A DNA stretch of 64,000 nucleotides, from the IMG/VR virus record IMGVR_UViG_3300037840_000333, positions 1 to 64,000 of that record; one strand, written 5' to 3'. Source of the DNA: a virus. The notes beneath the pieces are model-generated. The model saw only the letters and a list, made by a program, of their open reading frames with translations, was not told the DNA's origin and searched no databases. Shown here in pieces: positions 1 to 6,431 of this stretch. Position 1 is the first letter of the stretch. The number at the start of each line of letters is the position of its first letter. A program made the position numbers and the translations under genes.

Positions 1-38
1 CCGCAGTTCTTACACGGTGTCTTCGGTGGGCGACTCAC
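1..38 (-). CDS. N-terminus of a Cys-containing protein, cut by the window edge
   Basis: A GTG at 38 is preceded by a GGAGGAG ribosome binding site and opens a frame reading MSRPPKTPCKNCG before the window ends. The CxxC pair suggests a small zinc-ribbon protein like several others here. A 12-codon frame (35..73) lies just upstream and overlaps this start as GTGA, but it may only be the leader carrying the ribosome binding site. Only 13 codons are visible, so function is unknown. Confidence 0.45.
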   Translation of the reverse strand, partial: MSRPPKTPCKNC

Positions 39-69
39 GATTCCTCCTCCGCATCGTCCGAACGGTCGC

Positions 70-312
70 TCACCATGTCTCATACCAACCGCATCGCTCA
101 CACACACCAAATGCGGTCCACGAAGCCGGGCCACACCATTCGCACACGGCGAGGAATCTTGGCGCAGCCGTAATCTTCGGTGCCCGCTTGGGTGCTTGGG
201 CCGGATCAGGCATGGCCTCGTGCTGGCCCTTGGTGATGGCGTGCTCGCCGGTGTCGTCGTCGTCGGTCGCCGGAAGCTGGCCGACGCTGTGAGTGCGCTC
301 GTGGCGCTTCAT
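70..312 (-). CDS. Small zinc-ribbon protein, 80 aa
   Basis: The ATG at 312 overlaps the stop of the upstream gene as ATGA, so the two are probably translationally coupled. The C-terminal third has a CxxC-x10-CxxC arrangement (CEWCG and CERCG) expected to bind one zinc ion. The middle is acidic and low in complexity. Function is unknown; such one-zinc proteins are common accessory genes in actinobacteriophages. Confidence 0.7.
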   Translation of the reverse strand: MKRHERTHSVGQLPATDDDDTGEHAITKGQHEAMPDPAQAPKRAPKITAAPRFLAVCEWCGPASWTAFGVCERCGWYETW

Positions 313-695
313 ACCACGCCGCCTTCGGCCGCCTTCTGCAACTCCGCCTCGATCCTGTCCGCCAGCTCCTCGCAGATATGGCGGGCTCGGGTGCTGTCGA
401 ACACCTGGTCGCCGGGGGGCGGGTTCCAGCACATCGACGCCGCTCCAATGGCGATGCCGACGGCCTCCTCGATGTCGGAAGCCTCGTCCAGCACCTTCTC
501 CGGGCCGCCGGGCTGGCCGGGGCGCGGCTCCGTCTCCCGTCGGCCGGCGTCTCGGCCGACCTCGATGGCGTTGGCGAACCAGCCGAGCATGGTGCCGGTG
601 TCGATCCGCTGGTCCTGCTGCCAGAGGCGCATGAACTCTCGGGTCCAGACCTCGGCGTCCGTCGTGCTGTGCAACAGGTCGGTCAGCTCGCTCAT
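309..695 (-). CDS. Hypothetical phage protein, 128 aa
   Basis: It starts at ATG 695 behind a strong GAGGAGGAG ribosome binding site, and is the first gene after a GCTAGCGTTAGCG site that may act as promoter or operator. The sequence looks largely helical, with a mixed-charge C-terminal helix. No recognised domain. It is overlapped at its end by the zinc-ribbon gene downstream. Confidence 0.65.
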   Translation of the reverse strand: MSELTDLLHSTTDAEVWTREFMRLWQQDQRIDTGTMLGWFANAIEVGRDAGRRETEPRPGQPGGPEKVLDEASDIEEAVGIAIGAASMCWNPPPGDQVFDSTRARHICEELADRIEAELQKAAEGGVV

Positions 696-720
696 CGGCT
701 CCTCCTCGTGGTCGGCCGGT

Positions 721-735
721 CGCTAACGCTAGCGC
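721..735 (-). promoter_or_regulatory. Class II GCGCTAGCGTTAGCG site
   Basis: Read on the minus strand the sequence is GCGCTAGCGTTAGCG. It lies between the stop region of the 151-aa gene and the start at 695. The same core recurs at 25003..25017 and, in part, at 25161..25173. TAGCGT could serve as a -10 hexamer, or the near-palindrome could be an operator. Its role is inferred only from position and recurrence. Confidence 0.4.
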
Positions 736-1184
736 GGGGGCTCGCCTCGGGTCCTCCTCATCGCGGCCATCGCCTCCTCCACGCCGGCGGTGCCGGCTTC
801 CAGCGCCGCGCCGATCTCCGCCTCCTCGACGCCGATGGCACCCAGGGCGGCGAAGATGGCCTGGCCCACGGTGGCCTCCTCGGTGTCCGGGTGCATGCTC
901 GCCACGATCCGGCAGAACGGCGACGTCGCCGACAGCAGGAAGGTGACGGCCGCCACCCGGGTCGTTCCCTGATGGGCCTCGACGGCCGCTCGCACCTGAT
1001 CTTGCTCGTGCTCGGGCAGGTCGCCGCTGAGCGTCAGCTCAACGTGCCGGTGGCCGCAGTCCCGGGCCTCGTGGTCGGCCTCGTGCTGGTCCTCGGCCGG
1101 GCGACTGTCGATGAGCTGGTCCGTGTGGCTGATGCCGTGGACGAGGTGCAGGTGGGCCGCGGTCTCTCGGTGGTCGCCGCTCAT
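729..1184 (-). CDS. Hypothetical protein, 151 aa, His-rich N-terminus
   Basis: ATG 1184 is chosen because it overlaps the stop of the ribbon-helix-helix gene upstream as ATGA, matching the pattern throughout the window. The first 55 residues are rich in His, Asp and Glu, and the rest is Ala/Glu-rich and probably helical. No family recognised. Its stop lies next to the class II site at 721..735. Confidence 0.6.
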   Translation of the reverse strand: MSGDHRETAAHLHLVHGISHTDQLIDSRPAEDQHEADHEARDCGHRHVELTLSGDLPEHEQDQVRAAVEAHQGTTRVAAVTFLLSATSPFCRIVASMHPDTEEATVGQAIFAALGAIGVEEAEIGAALEAGTAGVEEAMAAMRRTRGEPPR

Positions 1185-1375
1185 CGGCACGTCAGGCAGG
1201 TGCAGGTGCCGGCATGGCTCGTCGTCCGCTGGCCGCGCTGGGGCGGTGCTCGCATCAGCAGGCGGCGCTTCGCCCATGCAACGGTTTCCAGCCCGGCCGC
1301 GGCGGCCTGGGCATCGACCTCAGCCCGCTCCTCCTCCGTCAGCCTGATGCCCAGCACCCGGGTCGTCCTCGCCAT
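1181..1375 (-). CDS. Small ribbon-helix-helix-like protein, 64 aa
   Basis: It reads MARTTRVLGIRLTEEERAEV and continues with an amphipathic helix, the pattern of MetJ/Arc-type ribbon-helix-helix proteins: a basic beta strand followed by two helices. The C-terminus ends with a CTCLTC cysteine cluster. It overlaps the last 56 bases of the terminase-small-like gene in another frame and couples to the next gene as ATGA. A DNA-binding regulator is plausible but unproven. Confidence 0.55.
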   Translation of the reverse strand: MARTTRVLGIRLTEEERAEVDAQAAAAGLETVAWAKRRLLMRAPPQRGQRTTSHAGTCTCLTCR

Positions 1376-2111
1376 CGGTGTTAACAATAGCGGGCTCGTC
1401 GCCGTTGCTGTTAACAGTCGCCACGGCCTCGATGGGCTCCGCCCGGCGCAGCAGCTCGGCCCGCTCCTGCTTGATCTGCTGCAGGCGGTCGTACACCTGC
1501 CGGCCCGTGATCGTGCTGGCCGGCGTCTCGGGCTCGGCCTGAGGTTCGCCCATTTCCGCTGGTCGCATGATCTTCCCGGCCACCTGGGCCGCTCGCCAAT
1601 CCGGTGGTGCCTCGTCGGTCTCGATGATGACCTGCTCGATCCGGCCGCCACTGACCTCGCCGTTCGCGCCGATTTCGATGGCCTGGTCGCCGGCGGTGAT
1701 GATCTGCCTGGTCCTCCGCCTGGTCGGGCGCTCCCGGGTCATGCCGGCCGCGCTGGCGATGGTGCCCCACACGAGCATGCCGGCCTGGCCCTGGGCCTGG
1801 CGGAACTCCAAGGCGAACACCATGCACAGGCGCTCAAACTGGTCTCGATCGTTCCACCGCTTCGCCGCGGCCAGGTCGGCCGTGCGCATCCACTTGGCGA
1901 GCGTGGTGCGGCTGATGCCCACGTAATCGCAGGCCACGGAGGGTGGAGCTCCACTGCGGACGCTGGTCACGAACTGGTCCTTCAGCGCGTTCGTGAGGCG
2001 CGTTTTAGGCCCCTGACCTCGGCGTTCTTGCCGCTGTTTTCGGGTCAGCGTCTCCATGGTCGGGCGTCGGTCGGGTATCGCCCCTGGTCGTGGGGTTTCC
2101 GCCGTCGTCAT
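1320..2111 (-). CDS. Terminase small subunit-like HTH protein, 263 aa
   Basis: Residues about 35-80 contain a helix-turn-helix of the phage terminase small subunit type (PPSVACDYVGISRTTLAKWM), followed by a helical segment typical of that family. A terminase small subunit recognises packaging sites and hands DNA to the large subunit. The C-terminal 100 residues are variable and acidic. The start at 2111 overlaps the upstream stop as ATGA. No large terminase is visible, so it may lie beyond the left edge; a plain transcriptional regulator is the alternative. Confidence 0.6.
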   Translation of the reverse strand: MTTAETPRPGAIPDRRPTMETLTRKQRQERRGQGPKTRLTNALKDQFVTSVRSGAPPSVACDYVGISRTTLAKWMRTADLAAAKRWNDRDQFERLCMVFALEFRQAQGQAGMLVWGTIASAAGMTRERPTRRRTRQIITAGDQAIEIGANGEVSGGRIEQVIIETDEAPPDWRAAQVAGKIMRPAEMGEPQAEPETPASTITGRQVYDRLQQIKQERAELLRRAEPIEAVATVNSNGDEPAIVNTDGEDDPGAGHQADGGGAG

Positions 2112-2464
2112 CGTTTCCGTCTCCGCTCGATCTTCGTCGCCTTGGCTGCGTTCGTGTCTGCCGTGGGATCGTCCAGATGCTCAACGAGGAGGGCGGCCGT
2201 CGTGATCTTCCACGTGTAGTCGCCCCGTCGGCCGTCGCCGGTGTCCCGCACCGCAATCCTCCCTTGGCGGTAGAGGGCCCCGAGGTACGGCAGAAGGTCC
2301 TCGGCGTAGGTTCCGTGCTCGCCGCCGTGCTCGTGGCGTAGGCGGGCAATGTGGGGCGGCTCGTGGACGACTGGCACCAGGGCTCGTGCCGTGATCGGGC
2401 CTCGCTCTCGGATGCTCTCGGCGAGCTGGTCCTCGTAGGCCTGACGGGCAGCCGCGGTGTCCAC
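2108..2464 (-). CDS. Possible winged-helix DNA-binding protein, 118 aa
   Basis: The protein has a helical N-terminus and then a segment (YLGALYRQGRIAVRDTGDGR) resembling the recognition helix and wing of a winged-helix domain, ending with a basic tail ERRRKR. It begins at GTG 2464 with no clear ribosome binding site and overlaps the terminase-small-like gene by 4 bp. DNA binding is inferred from the pattern only. Confidence 0.55.
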   Translation of the reverse strand: MDTAAARQAYEDQLAESIRERGPITARALVPVVHEPPHIARLRHEHGGEHGTYAEDLLPYLGALYRQGRIAVRDTGDGRRGDYTWKITTAALLVEHLDDPTADTNAAKATKIERRRKR

Positions 2465-2488
2465 GGGCGCCCATGGTACGACGCTCGG

Positions 2489-2893
2489 TTACCTCGGGGC
2501 GGGTTGCCGGCGCTGTACCCGGTTGGCCTTCGCCGGGCCGAGAGGCTGGCTGGGCACGATGCCGAGCTGGGCCGCAGCGTCGTTCTGCGCCTGGGCGGCC
2601 TGAGCGGCCTCCTCGGCCGCCTTCATGGCCTCAAAGTCCACGGCGTAGCCCTCCGCCTCGATGACCTCCCACGCGCCCGGGGCGACGGTCATGATGTCGA
2701 AGCCGAGGGCATGGTTCGGCTGATCGTCCAGCTCGACCCGCTTGCGGACCATCAGCTCGCCCTGGGGCCCGACCTGCCAGCCAGCGGCGAGCCCTTCCCA
2801 ACTCACCTGGCCGCTGATCGTCGTCGGGCTGTTGCCCTGGGCCTGCTGGGTGGCGGCGTCGGTCTCGTCCCAGGGGTGGAAGACGATGCCCAC
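2489..2893 (-). CDS. Hypothetical protein, 134 aa
   Basis: The GTG start at 2893 overlaps the TAG of the preceding gene. The first 85 residues look like a compact mixed alpha/beta domain rich in Trp and Gly; the rest is an Ala/Gln-rich helix and a Pro/Gln/Arg tail. No family recognised. It belongs to the same operon as the coiled-coil gene upstream. Confidence 0.6.
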   Translation of the reverse strand: MGIVFHPWDETDAATQQAQGNSPTTISGQVSWEGLAAGWQVGPQGELMVRKRVELDDQPNHALGFDIMTVAPGAWEVIEAEGYAVDFEAMKAAEEAAQAAQAQNDAAAQLGIVPSQPLGPAKANRVQRRQPAPR

Positions 2894-3195
2894 TAGAGGT
2901 CGATCCGGTCGCGCAGGCGGTCGAGGCGCAGCTCGATCGCGACCAGTCGGTTGCCGTCGGTGTGCAGGTCCATCGCCAGTGTCGAGCGGGGCGGGGGGTC
3001 CGTGCCGATCTTCTCCTCGGCCGCCTCGGGGTTGCCGGGCAGCACCACCCTGTCGAGCGCGTCCTCCAAGCGGGCGACGCCGTTCTCGATGCGGCTGATC
3101 GTGTTGGTCAGCTTCTCGTGCTGGGCCTCGACCTCGCCCGGCGACCGGGTAGCTACGGCGACAGCTCGGTTCGGATTTTCGGTGGTGGTCTCCAT
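2893..3195 (-). CDS. Small coiled-coil protein, 100 aa
   Basis: Residues 25-50 form heptad-like repeats (LTNTISRIENGVARLEDALD), followed by a charged C-terminus with further heptads. ATG 3195 is preferred over GTG 3204 because it lies 7 bp after a TAGCGT hexamer, the spacing expected for leaderless mRNA. Function unknown. Confidence 0.6.
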   Translation of the reverse strand: METTTENPNRAVAVATRSPGEVEAQHEKLTNTISRIENGVARLEDALDRVVLPGNPEAAEEKIGTDPPPRSTLAMDLHTDGNRLVAIELRLDRLRDRIDL

Positions 3196-3202
3196 GCGCC
3201 GC

Positions 3203-3232
3203 ACGCTAGCGCGGGCGTCTAGCTCCGTCGAG
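3203..3232 (-). promoter_or_regulatory. Putative leaderless promoter
   Basis: On the minus strand CTCGAC (3227..3232) is followed by 18 bp and then TAGCGT (3203..3208). Only 7 bp separate this from ATG 3195, as expected for a leaderless transcript. The -10 hexamer lies in a GCGCTAGCGT sequence shared with other intergenic sites here. Confidence 0.45.
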
Positions 3233-3234
3233 CG

Positions 3235-3591
3235 TCAGGCGTAGGCAAGCGACAAGCTGGCGTACCAGTTCGTGCCGTCGCTCCACGCTGCCACGCGGTC
3301 AACGGCGCTGGCCGTGGTGCTGAGCGTATGCGTGCCGCCGCTCCACTTCACGGCGCCGCTCGTGGCCGCCCACGTCGCCACGCGGCTCCCGGTGCCGTCC
3401 TGGCTGACGAGCACGTCGATCTTGCCGCCGGCGATGGGCGCCGGGAACGTGAGCGTCTGGCTGGCGGTGAGCGTGATCGAGCTGCCTCCGATGGGCAACG
3501 TCGCTCCGCCGGCGCCACTGCTGCCCAGCGCACCGAAGCCGGTTCCCTCGATGAGGACGCCGGCGGCGTCGCTTCCCTGTGGTCCACCCAT
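3235..3591 (-). CDS. Tail-fibre-like beta-rich protein, 118 aa
   Basis: It begins at ATG 3591 behind a GAGGAGA ribosome binding site. The sequence is Gly/Ser/Thr/Ala-rich and repeats short strands; it ends with AAWSDGTNWYASLSLAYA, the Asp-Gly-Thr-x-Trp/Tyr ending seen in many phage fibre or receptor-binding C-terminal domains. The N-terminal Gly-rich stretch could be a linker or collagen-like connector. It is odd among small regulatory genes far from the tail operon, so it could be an orphan virion decoration protein. Confidence 0.55.
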   Translation of the reverse strand: MGGPQGSDAAGVLIEGTGFGALGSSGAGGATLPIGGSSITLTASQTLTFPAPIAGGKIDVLVSQDGTGSRVATWAATSGAVKWSGGTHTLSTTASAVDRVAAWSDGTNWYASLSLAYA

Positions 3592-3647
3592 GTCGGTTCT
3601 CCTCGGTCGAGCGCGGGTTCGTATCCGCCCGCAGGCTACCCGGCGGC

Positions 3648-4046
3648 TCAGGCCGCGGTGGGGACCTCGTGACGCAGGGCGGCCAGGTCCACGACGTAGC
3701 CGTGGGGCTCGTCGCCGAGGAGGCTGGTGATCCGGCCGTCCACGGTGATGAGCACTCGGGCGCTCCATGCCTGCTCGCTCAGGGCCTCGGCCGCCTTCAT
3801 GGCCGGTCGCAGGGTGTCGTAGCCGGCGCCGTGGTCGCGGAGCACGCCGATCAGCCGCAGCATGCGGAGCTGGCTCGGCGCCCACTGCCGGGTGCCCGGC
3901 CCGCCCTCGGGCAACACGACGTGCTGGCTCGGGGCGATGATTTCGGTGCGGACGAGGTAGTCGAGCTGGCGATAGCTCAGCCCGGCCGCCGCCGCTGCCT
4001 CGCCCGAGGTCAGGGTCCTGCTGCTGGTCTGCATGGACGTATCCAT
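3648..4046 (-). CDS. MerR-like helix-turn-helix regulator, 132 aa
   Basis: Residues 12-70 (TSGEAAAAAGLSYRQLDYLV then RQWAPSQLRMLRLIGVLRD) match the winged-helix pattern of MerR/excisionase-type DNA-binding proteins. The remainder is a small effector-like or dimerisation domain. It starts at ATG 4046, 7 bp after a TACGCT hexamer, suggesting leaderless expression. As the only clear MerR-type protein in the window, it could control the repeated GCTAGC-containing promoters or act as an excisionase; this is inference. Confidence 0.65.
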   Translation of the reverse strand: MDTSMQTSSRTLTSGEAAAAAGLSYRQLDYLVRTEIIAPSQHVVLPEGGPGTRQWAPSQLRMLRLIGVLRDHGAGYDTLRPAMKAAEALSEQAWSARVLITVDGRITSLLGDEPHGYVVDLAALRHEVPTAA

Positions 4047-4053
4047 ACCAGGA

Positions 4054-4070
4054 AGCGTATCGCTAGCAAT
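4054..4070 (-). promoter_or_regulatory. Putative leaderless promoter and GCTAGC site for the MerR-like gene
   Basis: A TACGCT -10-like hexamer (4054..4059, minus strand) lies 7 bp before ATG 4046. Directly upstream is CGATTGCTAGCGA, which contains the core of the class I promoter element found at five other places but in the opposite orientation. It may be an autoregulatory operator. The rest of the 4047..4161 gap is G+C-rich with no other clear signal. Confidence 0.35.
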
Positions 4071-4161
4071 CGCGAGCGGTGGGGGATGGCTGGCCCGGCC
4101 CGGGTCGGTGATCGTAGTCCCTCCGCCCCGGGGCCTGGCCCGCCTCGTGCAGCGTACTCCC

Positions 4162-4296
4162 TCACCAGGGCTCGGCCCGCTGTAGGGCCCGGTACACCCG
4201 CTGGCGGCTGATCCCGTAGTAGCGGGCGATCTGGCCCACGGTGAAGCTGGGGAACAGTGAGGCGATGAGCTGGTCGGTCGGCTTGGCGATCCTCAT
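4162..4296 (-). CDS. Minimal helix-turn-helix protein, 44 aa
   Basis: A short frame from ATG 4296 overlaps the upstream stop as ATGA. It reads almost entirely as a resolvase/HTH_7-type helix-turn-helix: FTVGQIARYYGISRQRVYRA. It has little room for anything but DNA binding, so it may be a small repressor, antirepressor or co-regulator of the neighbouring MerR-like gene. Confidence 0.6.
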   Translation of the reverse strand: MRIAKPTDQLIASLFPSFTVGQIARYYGISRQRVYRALQRAEPW

Positions 4297-4775
4297 GGCG
4301 AGTAGCACCCGACCCACGTCTGCGGGGTCGTCGCCGTCTCGGTGCCGCCGGCGTCGGTGTAGGTATCGACCACCCGGTAGTACTCATTGGCGTCGATGCA
4401 CGGCGTCACGAGGGTCTGGCTCTCGTGGCTCCGGTGGGTGGCGACGCTGCTCGTGCAGGTCACCGTGGTCCACGGGTAGGTGCCGGGGGTGTAGACGTAC
4501 TCAAACGGCTGGGCCTGCAGACAGGTGCTCACCTGGGTCACCGGCGCGCCGGCGCCGTTCGTGCAGGTGCTCGTGGCCTTGACCTCGGTGTGATGGCCGA
4601 CCTGCTTCGGCAGGGCCGGCGCGCTGCTCACGCAGATCGGTGCCGGCCTCGGCGTTGCTGCGCCGGCCGTGACGGCTGAGGCGATGAGGACGCCGGCGGT
4701 GGCGAGCGTCAGGGCGATGGCCGCTGCCAGCAGTCCGATCAGGACCGTCTGGATGATGCCTCGGGTGGTGGTCAT
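4293..4775 (-). CDS. Secreted or membrane-anchored cysteine-containing protein, 160 aa
   Basis: The N-terminus (MTTTRGIIQTVLIGLLAAAI and following) is an uncleaved anchor or signal peptide ending near the AGAA at residues 37-40. The exported part is Thr/Ser-rich with about seven cysteines, which suggests disulfide bonds outside the membrane. It has a GAAGGGAAA ribosome binding site. It belongs with the secreted SGNH hydrolase and the LAYTG surface protein just upstream, so a role at the host envelope is likely, for example exclusion or envelope modification. No family recognised. Confidence 0.6.
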   Translation of the reverse strand: MTTTRGIIQTVLIGLLAAAIALTLATAGVLIASAVTAGAATPRPAPICVSSAPALPKQVGHHTEVKATSTCTNGAGAPVTQVSTCLQAQPFEYVYTPGTYPWTTVTCTSSVATHRSHESQTLVTPCIDANEYYRVVDTYTDAGGTETATTPQTWVGCYSP

Positions 4776-4807
4776 GGTGGTGGTTTCCCTTCGGTGGTGG
4801 TCTAGCT

Positions 4808-4981
4808 CTACAGCCCGAACCCTCGCAGCAGCTTCCTCGTGATGCCGTTCGTGGTCAGGTACACCTTGCGCCTCACGATGCGCTTGCCGTAGGCCGTCGG
4901 GCCCTTGGCCGCGGCCTGGACGTTGCCGAGGTCCCTGGCCGCTCGGTAGGTCTGATTCCGTAGCCGGCTGATCTTGCTCAT
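4808..4981 (-). CDS. Small basic protein, 57 aa
   Basis: ATG 4981 overlaps the upstream stop as ATGA. The protein is rich in Arg and Lys throughout (KRIVRRKVYLTTNGITRKLL), consistent with nucleic-acid binding, but no fold is recognised. Confidence 0.5.
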   Translation of the reverse strand: MSKISRLRNQTYRAARDLGNVQAAAKGPTAYGKRIVRRKVYLTTNGITRKLLRGFGL

Positions 4982-5160
4982 GGGCTGAACCTCGCCATTC
5001 GGTACTCCAATAGGTCGTGGTGGTACTTGCACAGCCCTCGCTCGTAGGGCTGGCGCTCGCACTCCTCGTGCTTGCACACCACCGGCTCGGCGTTCGGGGC
5101 GAACCTGTCCACCACGCCGGTCCCTCGGTGCTGCCAGACGACGATGTGGCGCCCGGTCAT
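4978..5160 (-). CDS. Small zinc-finger protein, 60 aa
   Basis: The C-terminal half contains CKHEECERQPYERGLCKYHH, a C-x4-C-x7-C-x2-HH pattern expected to bind zinc. It is close to the zinc knuckles found in phage HNH-type and small regulatory proteins. ATG 5160 overlaps the stop of the secreted hydrolase as ATGA. Confidence 0.6.
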   Translation of the reverse strand: MTGRHIVVWQHRGTGVVDRFAPNAEPVVCKHEECERQPYERGLCKYHHDLLEYRMARFSP

Positions 5161-5819
5161 GCCGGACACGTCCTCAGCTCGGCGGCGATGGCGTTGGCGA
5201 TCCAGGTGCTGCCCACGGCCGTCGGGTGGATGGCGTCCTGCACCACCAGTCCCTTCGGGCCGCCGGCCTCTAGGGCGTTGAGCTGTTGGAGCACCGTGAT
5301 GCCTCCGTCCGGGTTGATCCCTTCGCCGGCCAGCGAGGCTCGCACCGCGGCATTCCAGTCGATGACCCGGATGCGCCCTGGCTCCGCCTGGCGCAGTGCG
5401 TTGATCCGGCTGTCGAGCCGCTTGGCGATGGGGATCGTCGGCTGCCAGATGGCCGTCTCCTCGCTCACCGTGAAGAGGATCAGGCAGGGTGCGCTCGCCG
5501 TGTCGGCCATCAGCGTCTGCCAGGCCGTCAGCCAGTGGCGGTCGCTGCCGATGGCGTCGTTCGTCCCCAGGTTGATCACCATGTTGTGCGCTCCGGCGAA
5601 GGCCACGGCGTAGGGCATCATGTCTCCAATGCGCTTCCCCTCGATGGCGGCGACCTGATAGTTCTGGCCCGTAAGCGCCGTGGCGATGGCGGGCTCGGAC
5701 AGGTAGGTGATCGAGTCACCCACAATGGCGGTGGTCGGTGGTGCCGCTGCCGCGGCCGGTGCGAACAACATCGCCGCAGCGGCCATCGCCAGCAGGCAGA
5801 TGGTGGTGGTCCTTTTCAT
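5157..5819 (-). CDS. Secreted SGNH/GDSL-type hydrolase, 220 aa
   Basis: A Sec-type signal peptide covers residues 1-27 with an Ala-rich cleavage region. The mature part has the SGNH blocks in order: GDSIT with the nucleophile Ser36, NLGTND with Asn87, and DAIHPT with Asp195 and His198, matching the catalytic triad and oxyanion positions. Such enzymes hydrolyse esters or remove acyl groups from lipids or glycans. Signal peptide and position beside a sortase-anchored protein suggest action on the host envelope from outside. It is not next to the lysis genes, so superinfection exclusion or envelope remodelling is as likely as a role in lysis. Confidence 0.8.
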   Translation of the reverse strand: MKRTTTICLLAMAAAAMLFAPAAAAAPPTTAIVGDSITYLSEPAIATALTGQNYQVAAIEGKRIGDMMPYAVAFAGAHNMVINLGTNDAIGSDRHWLTAWQTLMADTASAPCLILFTVSEETAIWQPTIPIAKRLDSRINALRQAEPGRIRVIDWNAAVRASLAGEGINPDGGITVLQQLNALEAGGPKGLVVQDAIHPTAVGSTWIANAIAAELRTCPA

Positions 5820-6031
5820 GGTGCCTCCCAGGGCGAGCACAGCTTTCGGTCGATGGTGCATACCTCGTGCCGGCAGGCGTTCCACCCGGCCTTGCCGTGG
5901 GGCTGGCCGCCTCCGTCGCCGGGCTCAATGCTGGGCCGCTCGTGATTGTGGCGGAACTCGCTGGCCGACCGCAGCTCCATCTGCAACACGCGGATGAACT
6001 CCTCGGCGGTGACGGCGCTCACGTACTTCAT
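5816..6031 (-). CDS. Hypothetical protein, 71 aa
   Basis: ATG 6031 overlaps the upstream stop as ATGA. The N-terminus looks helical, and the C-terminus has three cysteines and Trp-rich segments. No recognised domain. It is translationally coupled to the secreted hydrolase. Confidence 0.5.
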   Translation of the reverse strand: MKYVSAVTAEEFIRVLQMELRSASEFRHNHERPSIEPGDGGGQPHGKAGWNACRHEVCTIDRKLCSPWEAP

Positions 6032-6231
6032 GGCTTCCACTCCGGGTGGCCGATCAGCCAGTGCCGGTTCGCCATGGCCTCGGCGCTCACGCGGTCGGCG
6101 GCGATGAAGCCGTTCACGCACTCCCGGCACTCGCCACGGTGCATGCGCTCCTCGGTGGGCAGGTGGAGCTGCGCCTTGGTGGTGATAGGCGTCAGCTCCA
6201 CCGGCCCGATCATGTCGGCGACCGCATTCAC
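6028..6231 (-). CDS. Hypothetical protein, 67 aa, with a CxxC pair
   Basis: A GTG start at 6231 forms a GTGA overlap. The protein has a CRECVNGF motif and conserved-looking His/Trp residues at the end. A small zinc-binding or redox-active protein is possible. No function can be assigned. Confidence 0.5.
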   Translation of the reverse strand: MNAVADMIGPVELTPITTKAQLHLPTEERMHRGECRECVNGFIAADRVSAEAMANRHWLIGHPEWKP

Positions 6232-6431
6232 GGCCGTCGCTCCTCCGCCAACCTGGCATGCTCCCGCACGTTGTCAGCGAACTGCTCGCCCAGCCCGAAC
6301 ACCGCCGCAATGGCGAGCCCGGCGATGATGGCGAGGGCGTTGCTCGTGGCCGCCGCCGCGAGCCCGCCGGCTACCAGCCCAACCACGAACCAGTAGCCGA
6401 TACGGGCTCGGCGCCGCCGCGTCGGGCTCAT
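6228..6431 (-). CDS. Small membrane protein, 67 aa
   Basis: A basic N-terminus (MSPTRRRRAR) is followed by two hydrophobic stretches, about residues 12-28 and 30-46, and a charged tail, predicting two transmembrane helices with positive residues inside. It overlaps the LAYTG protein gene as ATGA, so the two are made together. It could be a holin-like or surface-protein accessory factor. Confidence 0.6.
   Translation of the reverse strand: MSPTRRRRARIGYWFVVGLVAGGLAAAATSNALAIIAGLAIAAVFGLGEQFADNVREHARLAEERRP

Noticed and set aside
378-2219. 613-codon open frame on the plus strand
   Set aside because: It runs antisense to five coupled minus-strand genes with good protein patterns. Long antisense frames are expected in such G+C-rich sequence.
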